A stretch of DNA of 32,394 nucleotides. Origin: a virus. The DNA lies in IMG/VR virus record IMGVR_UViG_3300030098_002502, positions 10,250-42,643 of that record. One strand, 5' to 3'. A program made the translations under genes and the position numbers. A model generated the notes under the pieces. The model had not been told where the DNA came from, searched no databases, and saw only the letters and a program-made list of their open reading frames with translations. Numbering within the stretch: position 1 is the first letter of the stretch; each line of letters starts with the position of its first letter. Below, one piece after another: positions 18,467-26,339 of this stretch.

Positions 18467-19095
18467 GTGAAATAAAATTAACAGCTGACTCAGGAGGAGG
18501 CACTGTCTCCCTTAAGGGTCCAGCTACAACAACAAGTAATGCAGATGTTCCATTTGTTCTCCCTGTAGCCGATGGTAGTTCAGGACAATTTTTAAAGACT
18601 GATGGCTCGAAAAATCTTAGTTTTGCTGCAGCTGGTGGTGGAAAACTTCTACAAGTAGTAACAGCATCAACAGATACGGCGCAAAGTACAACATCTACTA
18701 CTTATGTTGACACAGGCTTAACATGTAATATCACAACAACTGGAAGCAATAAAGTTTTATGTATGGTTTCTCAGAGTTGGTGGTTAAAACGAGATGATAG
18801 TAGTGGTTATGGTGGTATAAAAATACTTAGAGATAGTACTAAAATTCTTAAAATATTAGAAAGTTCCGTGGATCAATCTCCATATGAACTTGGATTTACA
18901 GAAAGTAATGATCCAACAAGACTTTTTGGTAGATTTAATGCAACAGTATTAGATACACCAGGTTCAGCAGCTACCTATACTTATAAAACTCAATGTGCTG
19001 TTTATCAAAATTCTTCAAATGGTACATTTTATACGCAAGCAGGAGGTACTGTTGCTGGTAAATCTTACATAACATTAATGGAGATAGAAGCATGA
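18463..19095 (+). CDS. Putative fibre/adhesin subunit, copy B of a paralogous pair
   Basis: A 210-aa protein. The first 60 residues are an N-terminal module with the FLKTDGSKNLSFAAAGGG pattern of phage fibre shafts. The C-terminal 150 residues parallel the upstream protein: GKLLQVV...YVDTGLTCNITTTGSNKVLCMV and the ending YITLMEIEA. The conserved ends with a variable middle suggest one fold displaying different surface loops. It overlaps both neighbours by four bases. Confidence 0.7.
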   Translation: MSEIKLTADSGGGTVSLKGPATTTSNADVPFVLPVADGSSGQFLKTDGSKNLSFAAAGGGKLLQVVTASTDTAQSTTSTTYVDTGLTCNITTTGSNKVLCMVSQSWWLKRDDSSGYGGIKILRDSTKILKILESSVDQSPYELGFTESNDPTRLFGRFNATVLDTPGSAATYTYKTQCAVYQNSSNGTFYTQAGGTVAGKSYITLMEIEA

Positions 19096-19391
19096 GTATA
19101 ACTACAGAAGAAGCACTTTGCTCTTTAAAACCTGGAGCTGCATGGAATAAGATAGGAGATACTATTACTTGGTTAGATAAATCTCAAACACAACCTACAG
19201 ATTCAGAAATAGCAGCAGAGAAAACTAAATTACAAAATGAGTATGATGCTAAAAAATATCAAAGAGATAGAGTAACAGCTTATCCCTCAATACAAGATCA
19301 ATTAGATCAGCTCTACTGGGACAAAAAGAATGGCACTAACAAGTGGGTCGAAGCCATTGACAAAGTTAAATCTGACAATCCGAAACCATGA
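19092..19391 (+). CDS. Tail fibre assembly-like protein
   Basis: A 99-aa hydrophilic protein. Its C-terminal half, YQRDRVTAYPSIQDQLDQLY followed by WDKKNGTNKWVEAIDKVK, is a pattern that recurs next to fibre genes in many phages (XkdW/DUF4376-like, from memory) and is often annotated as a tail-fibre assembly chaperone. The N-terminal half has Trp-containing strands (GAAWNKIGDTITWLDKSQ). ATGA overlaps on both sides place it inside the fibre operon. A chaperone role is inference. Confidence 0.65.
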   Translation: MSITTEEALCSLKPGAAWNKIGDTITWLDKSQTQPTDSEIAAEKTKLQNEYDAKKYQRDRVTAYPSIQDQLDQLYWDKKNGTNKWVEAIDKVKSDNPKP

Positions 19392-19993
19392 GTCAATTAA
19401 AAACAAACGCAGTACGTCATTTAACAGCATCCTCAGATGCTTTAACATTTGACTCTAGTGGTAATACAACTATAAATGGTACAGCTACAGTAGGTGGAGC
19501 TACTAATCTTACTATAACTGATGGTGATTTAGTAATAGGAACTGCTGGTCATGGTATTGACTTTAGTGCTACAACTGATGGTAGTGGTACAGATACTTCA
19601 GAACTCCTCGATGATTATGAAGAGGGAACTTGGACTCCTGCTGTAACTTTCGGTGGTGCTAGTACTGGAGTAACATACGGAACTCAAGAAGGTAGGTATA
19701 CAAAGATTGGTAGATTAGTTTACGCTACTTTACATATAACACTTAGTAATAAAGGTACTTCAACAGGTAGTTTTTTAATACATGGTTTACCATATAATGT
19801 AGGTAGTAGAGGTACAGGGTGTGTTGGATATTATGATACTATTGGTACTATTGATGACCCAATGGTATTACTAGCAACATATCCAGATAGAATAGCTGTA
19901 TATGGGTCTGCAGATACTAATGCTCCAAATGTAACAAACTCAAATCTTAATAATACCTCGAGGTTTTATTTTACAATTATCTATGAAGTTTAA
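19388..19993 (+). CDS. Putative fibre/adhesin protein
   Basis: A 201-aa Thr/Ser/Gly-rich protein. The N-terminus LKTNAVRHLTASSDALTFDS and the segment LLDDYEEGTWTPAVTFGGAS are very common in phage fibre and structural proteins, with EEGTWTP marking the beginning of a beta-rich C-terminal module. The C-terminus (RFYFTIIYEV) suggests a closed beta fold. It overlaps the chaperone-like gene upstream and abuts the next gene with no gap. Confidence 0.75.
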   Translation: MSQLKTNAVRHLTASSDALTFDSSGNTTINGTATVGGATNLTITDGDLVIGTAGHGIDFSATTDGSGTDTSELLDDYEEGTWTPAVTFGGASTGVTYGTQEGRYTKIGRLVYATLHITLSNKGTSTGSFLIHGLPYNVGSRGTGCVGYYDTIGTIDDPMVLLATYPDRIAVYGSADTNAPNVTNSNLNNTSRFYFTIIYEV

Positions 19994-20272
19994 ATGGCAT
20001 TAACTAAAACAATAACCGAAGATAAAATAGAAGTAGTTGGTGACTACAAAATTGTTCAAATAAGAACAGCAACAGTAATTAAAGAGGATGGTAAAGAACT
20101 GAGCCGTTCCTTTCATAGAAAAGTATTATCTCCAGGAACACTTGATGCAAGTGATAATCTAGTTGATACAGATACTAGTGATGAATCAGCAGAAGTAAAA
20201 GGAATTACTTCATCGGTTTGGACTACTTCTGTTAAAGATGCTTGGAAAGCAAAACTTATAGCGGATAAATAG
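19994..20272 (+). CDS. 92-aa fibre-cassette protein of unknown function
   Basis: A hydrophilic protein beginning MALTKTITEDKIEVVGDYK with alternating beta-strand character (YKIVQIRTATVIKEDGKEL). It starts on the base after the previous stop and ends three bases before the glycine-rich fibre gene. Short proteins of this type recur between fibre genes in cyanophages. It could be an assembly factor or a minor fibre subunit. No motif allows a firmer call. Confidence 0.6.
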   Translation: MALTKTITEDKIEVVGDYKIVQIRTATVIKEDGKELSRSFHRKVLSPGTLDASDNLVDTDTSDESAEVKGITSSVWTTSVKDAWKAKLIADK

Positions 20273-20275
20273 TTT

Positions 20276-21976
20276 ATGGCATTAACTAAATTAGGAACTG
20301 ACGGTATTAAAGATGATGCTATCACAACTGCGAAATTAACTCCTGACTCAATTGGTCAGTATGAAATAGCAGATGATGGAGTTGGAGCGGATCAACTAGC
20401 TGATGATGCAGTAGTTAATGCTAATGTTGCTGCAGGTGCTGCTATAGCAAATTCAAAAATTGCAGGTTTAGCTGCATCAGCTACATCAGATACTACTAAT
20501 GCTGCCAATATAGCATCAGGTACTATACCTACTGCTAGATTAGGTAGTGGTACTGCAAACAATTCAACATTTTTAAGAGGAGATGGTACGTGGCAGAATA
20601 CCTCTTCATTGGGATATGATGATGATATATTACAAACGAATATTGCAATGCTTGGTTTCTATAGGGCTACTGATCATTCATTATCAAAATATAGTTTAGC
20701 TAATCAAGTTATTGATACTTATACAGATGCAACAGGTATAGATGCTGCCGCGTCTATAAATGAAAATTTAAGTGCTGGTTCTTATTGGGGTTCAGCACTA
20801 CCTACCGGAGGAACAATTACTACTTATGATTCTGGTGGTACATCTTATAAAGTCCATACATTCTTATCTTCTGGTACATTTACTACAAGTGCTTCTGGTA
20901 CTGTTGATGTATTAGTAGTTGCTGGAGGCGGCGGTGGCGGTAGACATAGTGGAGGTGGAGGCGGCGGTGTCCGTGCTATCTCTGGTAATTCTGTACCAGC
21001 CGCTGCACATACTGTTACTGTAGGAGCTGGAGGTGCAAAGGCTGATGGTTCTACTGCAACTGGTACAGCAGGATCAAACTCTCAATTCAATTCTATCGCT
21101 GCAACTGGCGGTGGATATGGAGGTGGTACTTCAAACCAATATAACACAGGATCTGGAGGTCCTGGTGGATCCGGAGGAGGTGGAGGCGGTGCAGGTAATG
21201 CTGGCAGTTACTCACCTGTTGAAGGATATGCTGGTGGTTCTTCACAAAATGGCCCTGGTTGTCCTGGTTCTGCTGCCGGAGGTGGCGGAGGAGGAGCTGG
21301 TGGTGTAGGAGCCAACGGTTCTGGTCAATATGCAGGTGCTGGTGGTGTAGGTATAGATAATAACTATCGTACTGGCTCTAACGTCAAATATGGCGGAGGA
21401 GGAGGAGGCTGGGGATTATATACAAACCCAGAATGTTCTCAAAGTTGGTATGGTATAGCTGGTGGTGGTGGTGACGGCGGAGGTGGCTCAGGTGCTGCCC
21501 GTGGTTACAATAACTATCAAGCAGGACAAGATGGTACTGCTAATACTGGTGGTGGAGGAGGAGGTGACTTCTTCCATAATACTGGTACAGGTGGTTCAGG
21601 AATTGTTGTTATTAGATATGTTACTACTGCATTCCCTACTGTTGCTGATGTTACTTTACAATCAACTGATTCAACCGCTACTTCGGCCCCTGATAAAGCA
21701 GATGTTACAACTTTAATTGAGAATACAGCAGGAACAGCCACACTAAATACAGATATTAAAGTATATGTTTCAAGAGATAGTGGAGCTAACTTTACCCAAG
21801 GTACTCTCGTAGATGAAGGTAGCTGGGGAACTAATAAGAAGATACTATCTGCACATGATATTGATATTTCAAGTCAACCTAGTGGCACTTCTATGTGCTA
21901 TAAAATAACCACTCATAACCAGTCATCTGGTTCTAAACAAACTAAAATACATGCAACATCCCTCGGTTGGGCATGA
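20276..21976 (+). CDS. Fibre with glycine-rich domain
   Basis: A 566-aa protein. Residues 1-110 carry fibre-shaft repeats (DDAITTAKLTPDSIGQYEIA, then ANNSTFLRGDGTWQ). Residues about 205-440 form a glycine-rich domain with many runs of five to six Gly (VLVVAGGGGGGRHSGGGGGG), resembling polyglycine-II adhesin tips known from phage receptor-binding proteins. The C-terminal 120 residues are a beta-rich module. Its DNA is GGT/GGA-rich, so two other frames stay open through it. Those are shadows. It is probably the receptor-binding fibre or tip. The last 26 bases overlap the oxygenase gene. Confidence 0.85.
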   Translation: MALTKLGTDGIKDDAITTAKLTPDSIGQYEIADDGVGADQLADDAVVNANVAAGAAIANSKIAGLAASATSDTTNAANIASGTIPTARLGSGTANNSTFLRGDGTWQNTSSLGYDDDILQTNIAMLGFYRATDHSLSKYSLANQVIDTYTDATGIDAAASINENLSAGSYWGSALPTGGTITTYDSGGTSYKVHTFLSSGTFTTSASGTVDVLVVAGGGGGGRHSGGGGGGVRAISGNSVPAAAHTVTVGAGGAKADGSTATGTAGSNSQFNSIAATGGGYGGGTSNQYNTGSGGPGGSGGGGGGAGNAGSYSPVEGYAGGSSQNGPGCPGSAAGGGGGGAGGVGANGSGQYAGAGGVGIDNNYRTGSNVKYGGGGGGWGLYTNPECSQSWYGIAGGGGDGGGGSGAARGYNNYQAGQDGTANTGGGGGGDFFHNTGTGGSGIVVIRYVTTAFPTVADVTLQSTDSTATSAPDKADVTTLIENTAGTATLNTDIKVYVSRDSGANFTQGTLVDEGSWGTNKKILSAHDIDISSQPSGTSMCYKITTHNQSSGSKQTKIHATSLGWA

Positions 21977-22454
21977 AATTATTGATAACTTTTTAGATAA
22001 AGATTATTTTACTCAAGTTAAAGATCTAATAGTATGGAACCATACGTTCCCTTGGTATTTAGCAAAAAATGTAGCAGGAACAGATGAAGATGAAGGGTTC
22101 TATGGAACTCATACCATTTATTTAGATTCTGTCCCTGTTTCAAATCATTATAATTTTTTCAGACCTTTACTACAAAAATTACCAGATCTACAGGCTCTAA
22201 TTAGAGTAAAAATTAATTTCTACCCTCAGTCTAAAATAATCTATGAACATACAAAACATATAGATTATAAGATTAAACATAAAGGAGCATTGTTTTCTTT
22301 AAATACCTGTGATGGATTTACAAGATTAGATGATGGAACTAAAGTAGATAGCGTTGAAAATCGTTTAATGCTATTTGATCCATCTATAATGCACAATTCT
22401 TCTACTACTACCAATGCTAAAGGTAGGTTTAATATCAATATAAATTATTTGTAA
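21951..22454 (+). CDS. 2OG-Fe(II) oxygenase-like protein
   Basis: A 167-aa protein with the full 2OG-Fe(II) oxygenase signature: His103-Ile-Asp105 in the segment KHIDYKIKHKGA, distal His148 in FDPSIMHNSS, and Arg159 eleven residues later (AKGRFNI), which would bind 2-oxoglutarate. Substrate is unknown. It starts within the glycine-rich fibre gene and overlaps the next gene by one base (TAATG), so it is expressed with the fibres. Modification of fibre or host surface residues is one possibility but is only inferred from position. Confidence 0.85.
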   Translation: MQHPSVGHEIIDNFLDKDYFTQVKDLIVWNHTFPWYLAKNVAGTDEDEGFYGTHTIYLDSVPVSNHYNFFRPLLQKLPDLQALIRVKINFYPQSKIIYEHTKHIDYKIKHKGALFSLNTCDGFTRLDDGTKVDSVENRLMLFDPSIMHNSSTTTNAKGRFNININYL

Positions 22455-22849
22455 TGTCAATTCCTCTACCTACTCCTAATCTACCTAAGCCTTTAGATAT
22501 ACCTAGTATCGAGTTTAAACCACCTTCAGCTCGTATACCATCATATAAACCTATGGTGATACCTCCGGCTGATCTAGAACCTCCTGAGGAGGTAGAGAAG
22601 GAAGAGACAAAAGAAGAACAACCTGAACCACCTACACTTAAGATTCCGGTTATAGATATACAAATGCCTATACCGGAAACAGCGGTAGTAGTAACAGCTG
22701 TCACCACAGCTGTAGTAGCAGTGGCAACAACTAGTGTTACTCAATCGTTATTTGAACCAATCAAAAAGAAAGTTCAAAAACAACTACAAGCTAAAGTCAA
22801 CAAATGGAAGGAAAACAGGAAGAAAAAAAAGGAATCCTCGGAAAGCTAA
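22454..22849 (+). CDS. Proline-rich membrane-anchored protein
   Basis: A 131-aa protein. Residues 1-75 are Pro-rich (LPTPNLPKPLDIPSIEFKPP) and then Glu/Lys-rich. Residues about 77-95 are a hydrophobic Val/Ala/Thr segment (AVVVTAVTTAVVAVATTSV) compatible with one transmembrane helix. The C-terminus is very basic (KWKENRKKKKESSES). A long Pro-rich arm, one membrane segment and a cytoplasmic basic tail recall envelope-spanning or lysis-related proteins, but no family is recognised. It overlaps the holin-like gene by 46 bases. Confidence 0.7.
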   Translation: MSIPLPTPNLPKPLDIPSIEFKPPSARIPSYKPMVIPPADLEPPEEVEKEETKEEQPEPPTLKIPVIDIQMPIPETAVVVTAVTTAVVAVATTSVTQSLFEPIKKKVQKQLQAKVNKWKENRKKKKESSES

Positions 22850-23106
22850 AAGATGCTGCAGAGGATCAAGAACACCAAATCCAGATCCTTGGTACATTCG
22901 TCAGACTAGGCGTAGTTGTATGGTCTGGATTTATTATAACTCTTAATTACGTAGATATACCCATGGTTAAGAAATCTGGTAATTCAGATATAACGTTCGT
23001 GGCTTCGGTGTTTACGGGAGCACTTGCCACTTTTGGCTTGACCACTGGTAATAAGAATGGTAATAAACCCGTCAATTGTCCAATGAACAAGAAAAAGGAA
23101 GAATGA
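22804..23106 (+). CDS. Holin-like two-helix membrane protein
   Basis: A 100-aa protein with an N-terminal charged helix (EEKKGILGKLKDAAEDQEHQ), two hydrophobic segments (about residues 30-47, LGTFVRLGVVVWSGFII, and 63-80, ITFVASVFTGALATFGL) and a Lys-rich tail. Size, topology and position between fibres and terminase match T7 gp17.5 holin. It overlaps the gene before it and, as ATGA, the secreted-protein gene after it. No endolysin is visible in the window, so the holin call rests on topology and synteny. Confidence 0.65.
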   Translation: MEGKQEEKKGILGKLKDAAEDQEHQIQILGTFVRLGVVVWSGFIITLNYVDIPMVKKSGNSDITFVASVFTGALATFGLTTGNKNGNKPVNCPMNKKKEE

Positions 23107-23474
23107 AAAAATGGCTTTTACTCTTCCTACTGGCCTCACCCACGGTAGCAAGAGCAGAATTAGTCACCCCCAATTTCACACAGGGGTCGATGAATTCCAC
23201 AACAACAACGACTCAAGAAATCGTGGAGGAAATAACCACCACAACTTATGGATCAGCATTAAACAAATGGTCTGGGGACAATATAACAGTAACCTCGGCA
23301 TCTTCAGGTGGTATAGCAGATTCAGACGCAATATTCAACCTGACAACAGCTGGCTCGGATTTCACTTTAGAAATAATAACCAGAGCAGCCAGTCAAGTAT
23401 TAGAAGTAACAGAAATAGAAAGAGAAATCGACACTACTTCTACTACGGTATCCTTATCAGTCTTCTCTCAATAG
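23103..23474 (+). CDS. Secreted protein of unknown function
   Basis: The start at 23103 is set by AAGGAAG four bases upstream and by a perfect signal peptide: MKKWLLLFLLASPTVARAEL, cleaved after Ala-Arg-Ala. A longer version from 23076 would bury the signal. The mature 104 residues are Thr/Ser-rich and beta-prone (TTTTTQEIVEEITTTTYGSA), without cysteine or lipobox. It overlaps the holin-like gene by four bases and contains the beginning of the next secreted-protein gene in another frame. A role at the envelope during lysis or adsorption is inferred from secretion and context only. Confidence 0.75.
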   Translation: MKKWLLLFLLASPTVARAELVTPNFTQGSMNSTTTTTQEIVEEITTTTYGSALNKWSGDNITVTSASSGGIADSDAIFNLTTAGSDFTLEIITRAASQVLEVTEIEREIDTTSTTVSLSVFSQ

Positions 23475-24022
23475 CACCAGTCCGTGCAGAAGATGAGACG
23501 AATAACGTAAGCAACCCAGTTGCGGCTGCGACTGGAAATGTCACCAATCAAGCGGTGCAATTCCAGAATAATGGTGCTCCATCTAGACAAGTTTATGGAC
23601 CAAACATAAGCTGTAATGGTAGTACCATGACATTCAGCCCATTTTATATGGGCAATCATACAACACCATTTGATGATGTGATGTCTCAGCAAAGCTATAC
23701 TGTAGCTGAAAACTGGGGTTTCCAAGTTAATTTTATGGTGCCACTTGATAAACGTGGTCTTGAGCAATGCCGTCAAATGGCGGCTCGTCAAGAAGAAAAG
23801 ATGAAGTTAAATTATGAACTTGTCCGTATAGACAATTGTGCTAAACTTCAACAAAAAGGCTTCATGTTAATGCCTGGATCACGTGTTTATGATTTATGTA
23901 GTGATGTAATACCTATTTCTGCATTTAAAAAAGCACAAAAAAAGGTTCTTGCTTGTAAAGAACCACCTAAGCCTTGGTATAAACCTTGGCATAAACCTAA
24001 ACCTACATGTCCACTAAAATGA
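23399..24022 (+). CDS. Secreted cysteine-containing protein, start codon non-canonical or uncertain
   Basis: The open frame extends from an ATG at 23111, but its first 96 codons are an out-of-frame copy of the preceding gene. The first protein-like part is a signal peptide: basic RSNRNRKRNRHYFYY, hydrophobic GILISLLSIAPV, Ala cleavage site VRA, then EDE. No ATG, GTG or TTG precedes it in frame. The nearest candidate is ATT at 23399, used for these coordinates. The mature part has six Cys and a Pro/Trp/Lys-rich tail (KPWYKPWHKPK). It may use a rare start, a -1 ribosomal frameshift from the preceding gene, or have lost its start. Function is unknown. Confidence 0.6.
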   Translation: MRSNRNRKRNRHYFYYGILISLLSIAPVRAEDETNNVSNPVAAATGNVTNQAVQFQNNGAPSRQVYGPNISCNGSTMTFSPFYMGNHTTPFDDVMSQQSYTVAENWGFQVNFMVPLDKRGLEQCRQMAARQEEKMKLNYELVRIDNCAKLQQKGFMLMPGSRVYDLCSDVIPISAFKKAQKKVLACKEPPKPWYKPWHKPKPTCPLK

Positions 24023-24186
24023 CACTCATTCTAAAACCAATCCTAATGGCTTTCCTTTCCTCATCCGCAGTTAAGGATCTTGTTATCTCATTACTTGAAG
24101 CGTATGCCAAGAGTACAGATAATACCATTGATGATCAAGCAGTATTATTAATTAAGAAAAACCTATTTCCAGGACTTAAAGACTAA
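24019..24186 (+). CDS. 55-aa small protein upstream of the terminase genes
   Basis: The ATG lies in an ATGA overlap with the preceding stop, which favours it over the in-frame ATG at 24007. The peptide begins MTLILKPILMAFLSSSAVKD, an amphipathic or hydrophobic N-terminal helix, then VISLLEAYAKSTDN and DDQAVLLIKKNLFP. A similar short protein is, from memory, common at this position in marine cyanophages. No function is known. The stop overlaps the start of the small terminase gene (TAATG). Confidence 0.65.
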   Translation: MTLILKPILMAFLSSSAVKDLVISLLEAYAKSTDNTIDDQAVLLIKKNLFPGLKD

Positions 24187-24434
24187 TGACTAAGGCAGCA
24201 GAAGAAGACTTTAACCAATTACATAACCTTGTTACAAATGAATTCCTCAAGCGTGTTAAAAGCGGTGAGGCTTCTACTGCTGACCTTAAAGCAGCATGTG
24301 ACTGGTTAAAAACTAACGACATTACAGGTGTCGATTATGATGGTAGTCCTTTAGAAAAATTATCTAAAGTGATACCTGCAATAGATCCTGAACAAGTAAA
24401 ACGGAGAATGTATGGGACAATCAAAAACCTCTAA
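24186..24434 (+). CDS. Terminase small subunit-like (T7 gp18-like)
   Basis: An 82-aa helical protein: AAEEDFNQLHNLVTNEFLKR, then TADLKAACDWLKTNDITGV, ending in EQVKRRMYGTIKNL. The pattern of a helical N-terminus, a middle segment on discrete gene dosage (SGEASTADLKAACDWLK) and position before the large terminase fits T7 gp18-type small terminase subunits (T7 gp18 89 aa). It recognises concatemeric DNA for packaging. It overlaps the next gene by 23 bases. Confidence 0.8.
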   Translation: MTKAAEEDFNQLHNLVTNEFLKRVKSGEASTADLKAACDWLKTNDITGVDYDGSPLEKLSKVIPAIDPEQVKRRMYGTIKNL

Positions 24435-24660
24435 GCATTATGCCAAGAATAAGGCATCTGCAGCTAAACACTCAAGAGATAATAGCCCTGGAGGTAAATA
24501 CGCCCACTCCAAAGCATATAAACGAGAGCATGCATCAGCTAGAAAACGTTTAGGAATTAAAAAAGGTTCTAAGATGGATGCATCTAAACAACCAGACGGT
24601 TCGTATAGAAAAGAAAGTTTAAAGATTAATAGAGGTAGAGGCGGAGGTAAAGGGAAATAA
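24412..24660 (+). CDS. 82-aa basic protein in the packaging module
   Basis: A Lys/Arg/Ser/Gly-rich protein (HYAKNKASAAKHSRDN, then KREHASARKRLGIKKGSK, ending NRGRGGGKGK) without hydrophobic core segments. The composition suggests nucleic-acid binding. It starts inside the small terminase gene and its stop overlaps the next start by one base, so it is co-translated with packaging proteins. A similar basic protein is frequent in cyanophages, with no known function. A packaging accessory or DNA-condensing role is inference. Confidence 0.65.
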   Translation: MGQSKTSKHYAKNKASAAKHSRDNSPGGKYAHSKAYKREHASARKRLGIKKGSKMDASKQPDGSYRKESLKINRGRGGGKGK

Positions 24661-26339
24661 TGGCAAATTTAGTGAAAATACTTGGTGATGGTAATAATGG
24701 TTGGAATCTTACTACAAAACAAGCTGAACAACTCCATGCTGCTGGAAAAATTGCTGCACCAACTATAGTTGCATTAAAGAATCATTTTCTTAATGAAGTA
24801 TTAATACCTAAATTACAGGAGGTAGCTACAGAAAAAGGTCTTACAAACAAAGCTTTATCACGTGAAATAAGTAATCTTAGAGATGGTATACCTGAAATTA
24901 TTGTAAATGGAAATAAGCATGACTTAATAAATTTAAATAAGTTATGGACTCAAATAAAGAAGAATGCTGGTAAACCTCTTAAAAATGCAAGTTCTTATCT
25001 TCGAGATGATTATAGAACTAGAGCTGGTAAAGGTTTCGATAAAAACAGTTTAAGATTAGCTAATTTTTATGATGATATTGATAACTTACGAGCTATAAGA
25101 GATCGTGACTTAGCAGGGACATTCGATAATGACCAGGTATATGATAAATTTAATCAAGACATGGAGGCGTTATTCCATAAAAATAGAAGATGGTTACCTA
25201 AAGTTGATAACCGTCCAATAAAATATAATCCTTCAGAAGAATGGAAATACGGCTGGAAACCAGGGAAAAATAGACAAGGATTTCTCGACTCTCAAACTAG
25301 TGTCTATGATTTATCCACAGATCAAGCTAGATGGTTAGCTAATAAACTTGGCATCAAACAAGATGCTGGACATATTGTACCTTTAGGCGGTATGATAATT
25401 TCAGACGCTGAACGTCAACGATTTTTTATAGATAAAAGTGAGCTTGAACCGAATCCTGATGGTGAAGGATGGCTTTTACGTGGTACAAACGCTCTTACTA
25501 ATTTAGCAATAGAAGACGCAAAAGGTAATAGAGCTAAAGGTAATCTATCTGGTAGACAGTTAGAAGAAATTATAGCTATGAATACTGCCTTTACTAAGAG
25601 CAGGTCTTTACTTGAATATAATTTAGGTGATGATACGTCGTTTAGAAAGCTTACAGATTTCTCTGCTGCAATTCAAGGTTTATTTGGTCACGGTGATAGA
25701 GATATAAATGAACTACAAGCTATAGCTGAAAATCAACTTCTACAAACAGGTGTTCAAATAACACCAACTCTTTCTAAAAGTAAACTTCCAAGTCAAAAAG
25801 GTTTAGTCCCAAACTATATACCAACAGAAGGAAGCGACGTAGTAGCATATCAGCGAAGAGGTGATAATATACTAAATGTGCGAATTAATGATCAACCTAT
25901 CCCAGAGAACCATCTATTCAAAAGTACAACTCATAACAGATTATCTTTATCTAATACATTAAGTAATCCAAAGATTACTAATGCATTAAGTATTGGTCCA
26001 GACTTTTTTCCTAAATTACATGGAATTACAAAAGCAATAGGTACGCGATTAGGTGGTCCGTATGCTAAAATTAGTGGCGCTGATACCTTAATAAATACAG
26101 CTGTTAAGGAAGAATTGAAGACTTCAGACTTTACTAGTGTTGTAGAACAACCATTAAATTTGCTTGGGGCTACTCATTTTAACAAACCTGATTTAGGAAC
26201 AAATCTCAAAAATGTATCAAAGGTAGTTGAAAGTGGACAGAAGGGAGATATTGTTGGAGTTATCAGTGCTGGATCAGGACTTTTTACACAAGTAACTCAG
26301 GAAAAAATAGACGAAGAGAACCTATTACCGGATAGATGA
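24660..26339 (+). CDS. 559-aa protein with HNH-nuclease-like motif, inside the packaging module
   Basis: This protein lies between the small-subunit-like and large terminase genes. Residues 235-293 carry an HNH-type pattern: DAGHIVPLGG (His238), then NALTNLAIEDAKGNRAKG (Asn281, Asn290, Lys293). It resembles HIxP...G...NL...N..K of HNH/treble-clef endonucleases such as the DUF/colicin-like groups, but the usual second His before HI is Gly here. Residues 1-230 are helical and basic. The region from 370 onward is a separate domain with no recognised match. HNH proteins next to terminase are needed for DNA cutting in some cos phages. A nuclease function here is unproven. T7 has spanins at this place instead. 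Confidence 0.6.
   Translation: MANLVKILGDGNNGWNLTTKQAEQLHAAGKIAAPTIVALKNHFLNEVLIPKLQEVATEKGLTNKALSREISNLRDGIPEIIVNGNKHDLINLNKLWTQIKKNAGKPLKNASSYLRDDYRTRAGKGFDKNSLRLANFYDDIDNLRAIRDRDLAGTFDNDQVYDKFNQDMEALFHKNRRWLPKVDNRPIKYNPSEEWKYGWKPGKNRQGFLDSQTSVYDLSTDQARWLANKLGIKQDAGHIVPLGGMIISDAERQRFFIDKSELEPNPDGEGWLLRGTNALTNLAIEDAKGNRAKGNLSGRQLEEIIAMNTAFTKSRSLLEYNLGDDTSFRKLTDFSAAIQGLFGHGDRDINELQAIAENQLLQTGVQITPTLSKSKLPSQKGLVPNYIPTEGSDVVAYQRRGDNILNVRINDQPIPENHLFKSTTHNRLSLSNTLSNPKITNALSIGPDFFPKLHGITKAIGTRLGGPYAKISGADTLINTAVKEELKTSDFTSVVEQPLNLLGATHFNKPDLGTNLKNVSKVVESGQKGDIVGVISAGSGLFTQVTQEKIDEENLLPDR

Noticed and set aside
21033-21741. Extra frames on both strands across the glycine-rich fibre domain
   Set aside because: Runs of GGT/GGA keep other frames open. 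Their products are low-complexity Val/Leu or Pro-rich strings with no start signal, so they are shadows.
23111-23398. The 303-aa reading frame taken as a single gene from its ATG
   Set aside because: The first 96 codons give an Asn/His/Arg-rich sequence with no protein character and lie inside the signal-peptide gene in another frame. A proper signal peptide appears only afterwards.
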